Assembly: GCA_050731755.1 (NCBI GenBank) | Contig: JBOHPP010000271.1 | Location: 1 to 13,725 of the forward strand | DNA: 13,725 bases | From: JBOHPP01 sp050731755 | Lineage (GTDB): Bacteria > Methylomirabilota > Methylomirabilia > Rokubacteriales > CSP1-6 | Direction of reading: 5' to 3' | Shown here: one piece after another, positions 13,398 through 13,725 of the stretch | Layout: every line of letters begins with the position of its first letter | How positions within the stretch are numbered: the first letter of the stretch is position 1 | Program-made: the position numbers and the translations under genes | Notes under the pieces: model-generated | What the model was told of the DNA's origin: nothing | Database searches by the model: none | The model's input: the letters and a program-made list of their open reading frames with translations, nothing else

Positions 13398-13725
13398 GCG
13401 CTCCGCATGGCTTCCACCGGGCTCAGGCGCACGCCACGGATGATCGGATAGAGGCTGCCGAGGCCGGCGAAGACGACCGACCCGAGCAGGATGACGAGGA
13501 ACACGCGCCCGTCGAACGTGAGCGGCAGCCCGAAGACGCGTTGAAAGACCTGCCCGGACAGGGGGGCCACAACCACAGCGCCAAGACCGCCAAGCCCGCT
13601 CAGCGCCACTGCCTCGGCGAGGAACTGCACGATCACTTCTCGGTTTCCGGCGCCGATCGCCTTCAGCGTCCCGATCTCCCGGACACGCTCCCGCGTGCTC
13701 AGGATCATGACGAACACGACGAGGA
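13394..13725 (-). CDS. FtsX/MacB-type ABC permease, 5' end beyond the window
   Basis: Only the C-terminal part is visible; the frame is open to the right edge. It holds VVFVMILSTRERVREIGTLKAIGAGNREVIVQFLAEAVALSGLGG, then two more helices and the RLSPVEAMRSA end, colinear with the permease encoded next to it (RERAWEIGTLKAIGASNR and RLSPLEAIRNE). The two are paralogues that probably form a heterodimer, as in LolC/LolE. The stop overlaps the next gene's start. Confidence 0.9.
   Translation of the reverse strand, partial: LVVFVMILSTRERVREIGTLKAIGAGNREVIVQFLAEAVALSGLGGLGAVVVAPLSGQVFQRVFGLPLTFDGRVFLVILLGSVVFAGLGSLYPIIRGVRLSPVEAMRSA

Overview
This is a GC-rich bacterial window, about two-thirds G+C by eye. 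Every gene is on the minus strand except one short stretch near 8.4-8.7 kb. No 16S, tRNA or other taxonomic marker is present. High GC, a fused SoxYZ-like carrier, SCO and CcdA proteins, copper handling genes and selenocysteine use would fit lineages such as Methylomirabilota/Rokubacteria or Desulfobacterota-like bacteria, but this is only a guess.

Layout, read from high to low coordinates in the direction of transcription. (1) 13725-11444: two consecutive FtsX/MacB-type permeases (the first cut by the window edge) and an ATPase form an ABC exporter, with overlapping ends. (2) 11419-9294: a small exported protein, a YtkA/FixH-like exported protein, a CcdA-type thiol electron transporter, an exported MerP-like metal-binding protein, and a soluble CopZ-like metallochaperone. 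(3) 9133-8903: a small glutaredoxin. (4) 8412-8740, plus strand: a possible tiny CPMCG ORF and a SHOCT-domain membrane protein. (5) 8282-4496: an exported hypothetical protein, a small cysteine-rich zinc-ribbon/TRASH-like protein, an NfeD-like protein, a two-helix membrane protein and a CopA-type Cu(I) P1B-ATPase. (6) 4477-1: an exported beta-propeller, a second CcdA-like transporter, a PII-like signalling protein, a Met-rich Spy/CpxP-like periplasmic protein, a SCO1/SenC copper chaperone and a fused SoxY-SoxZ-like carrier cut by the left edge.

The main result is that three genes that look broken are better read as selenoprotein genes. Each has one in-frame UGA. In the MerP-like protein (C39-x-x-U42) and the glutaredoxin (U13-x-x-C16) the UGA sits exactly where the family has a CxxC cysteine. 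In the exported beta-propeller (C198-F-U200) it sits inside an Asp-box. Immediately downstream of every UGA is a perfect 6-7 bp hairpin with a 5-nt loop, in the place expected of a bacterial SECIS element. The propeller's loop is GGUCU starting at +19, the same loop bases at the same distance as in E. coli fdhF. UGA is used as a normal stop elsewhere in the window, so this is not a recoded genetic code.

Taken together the window looks like an envelope metal and thiol-redox module. CopA, CopZ, SCO, the Met-rich Spy-like protein and small metal-binding proteins handle copper or another soft metal. Two CcdA-type proteins can carry reducing equivalents across the membrane to periplasmic Cys/Sec proteins. 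The concentration of three Sec proteins around these genes suggests a selenium-dependent metal/thiol system. The substrate and the partners are inferred, not shown.
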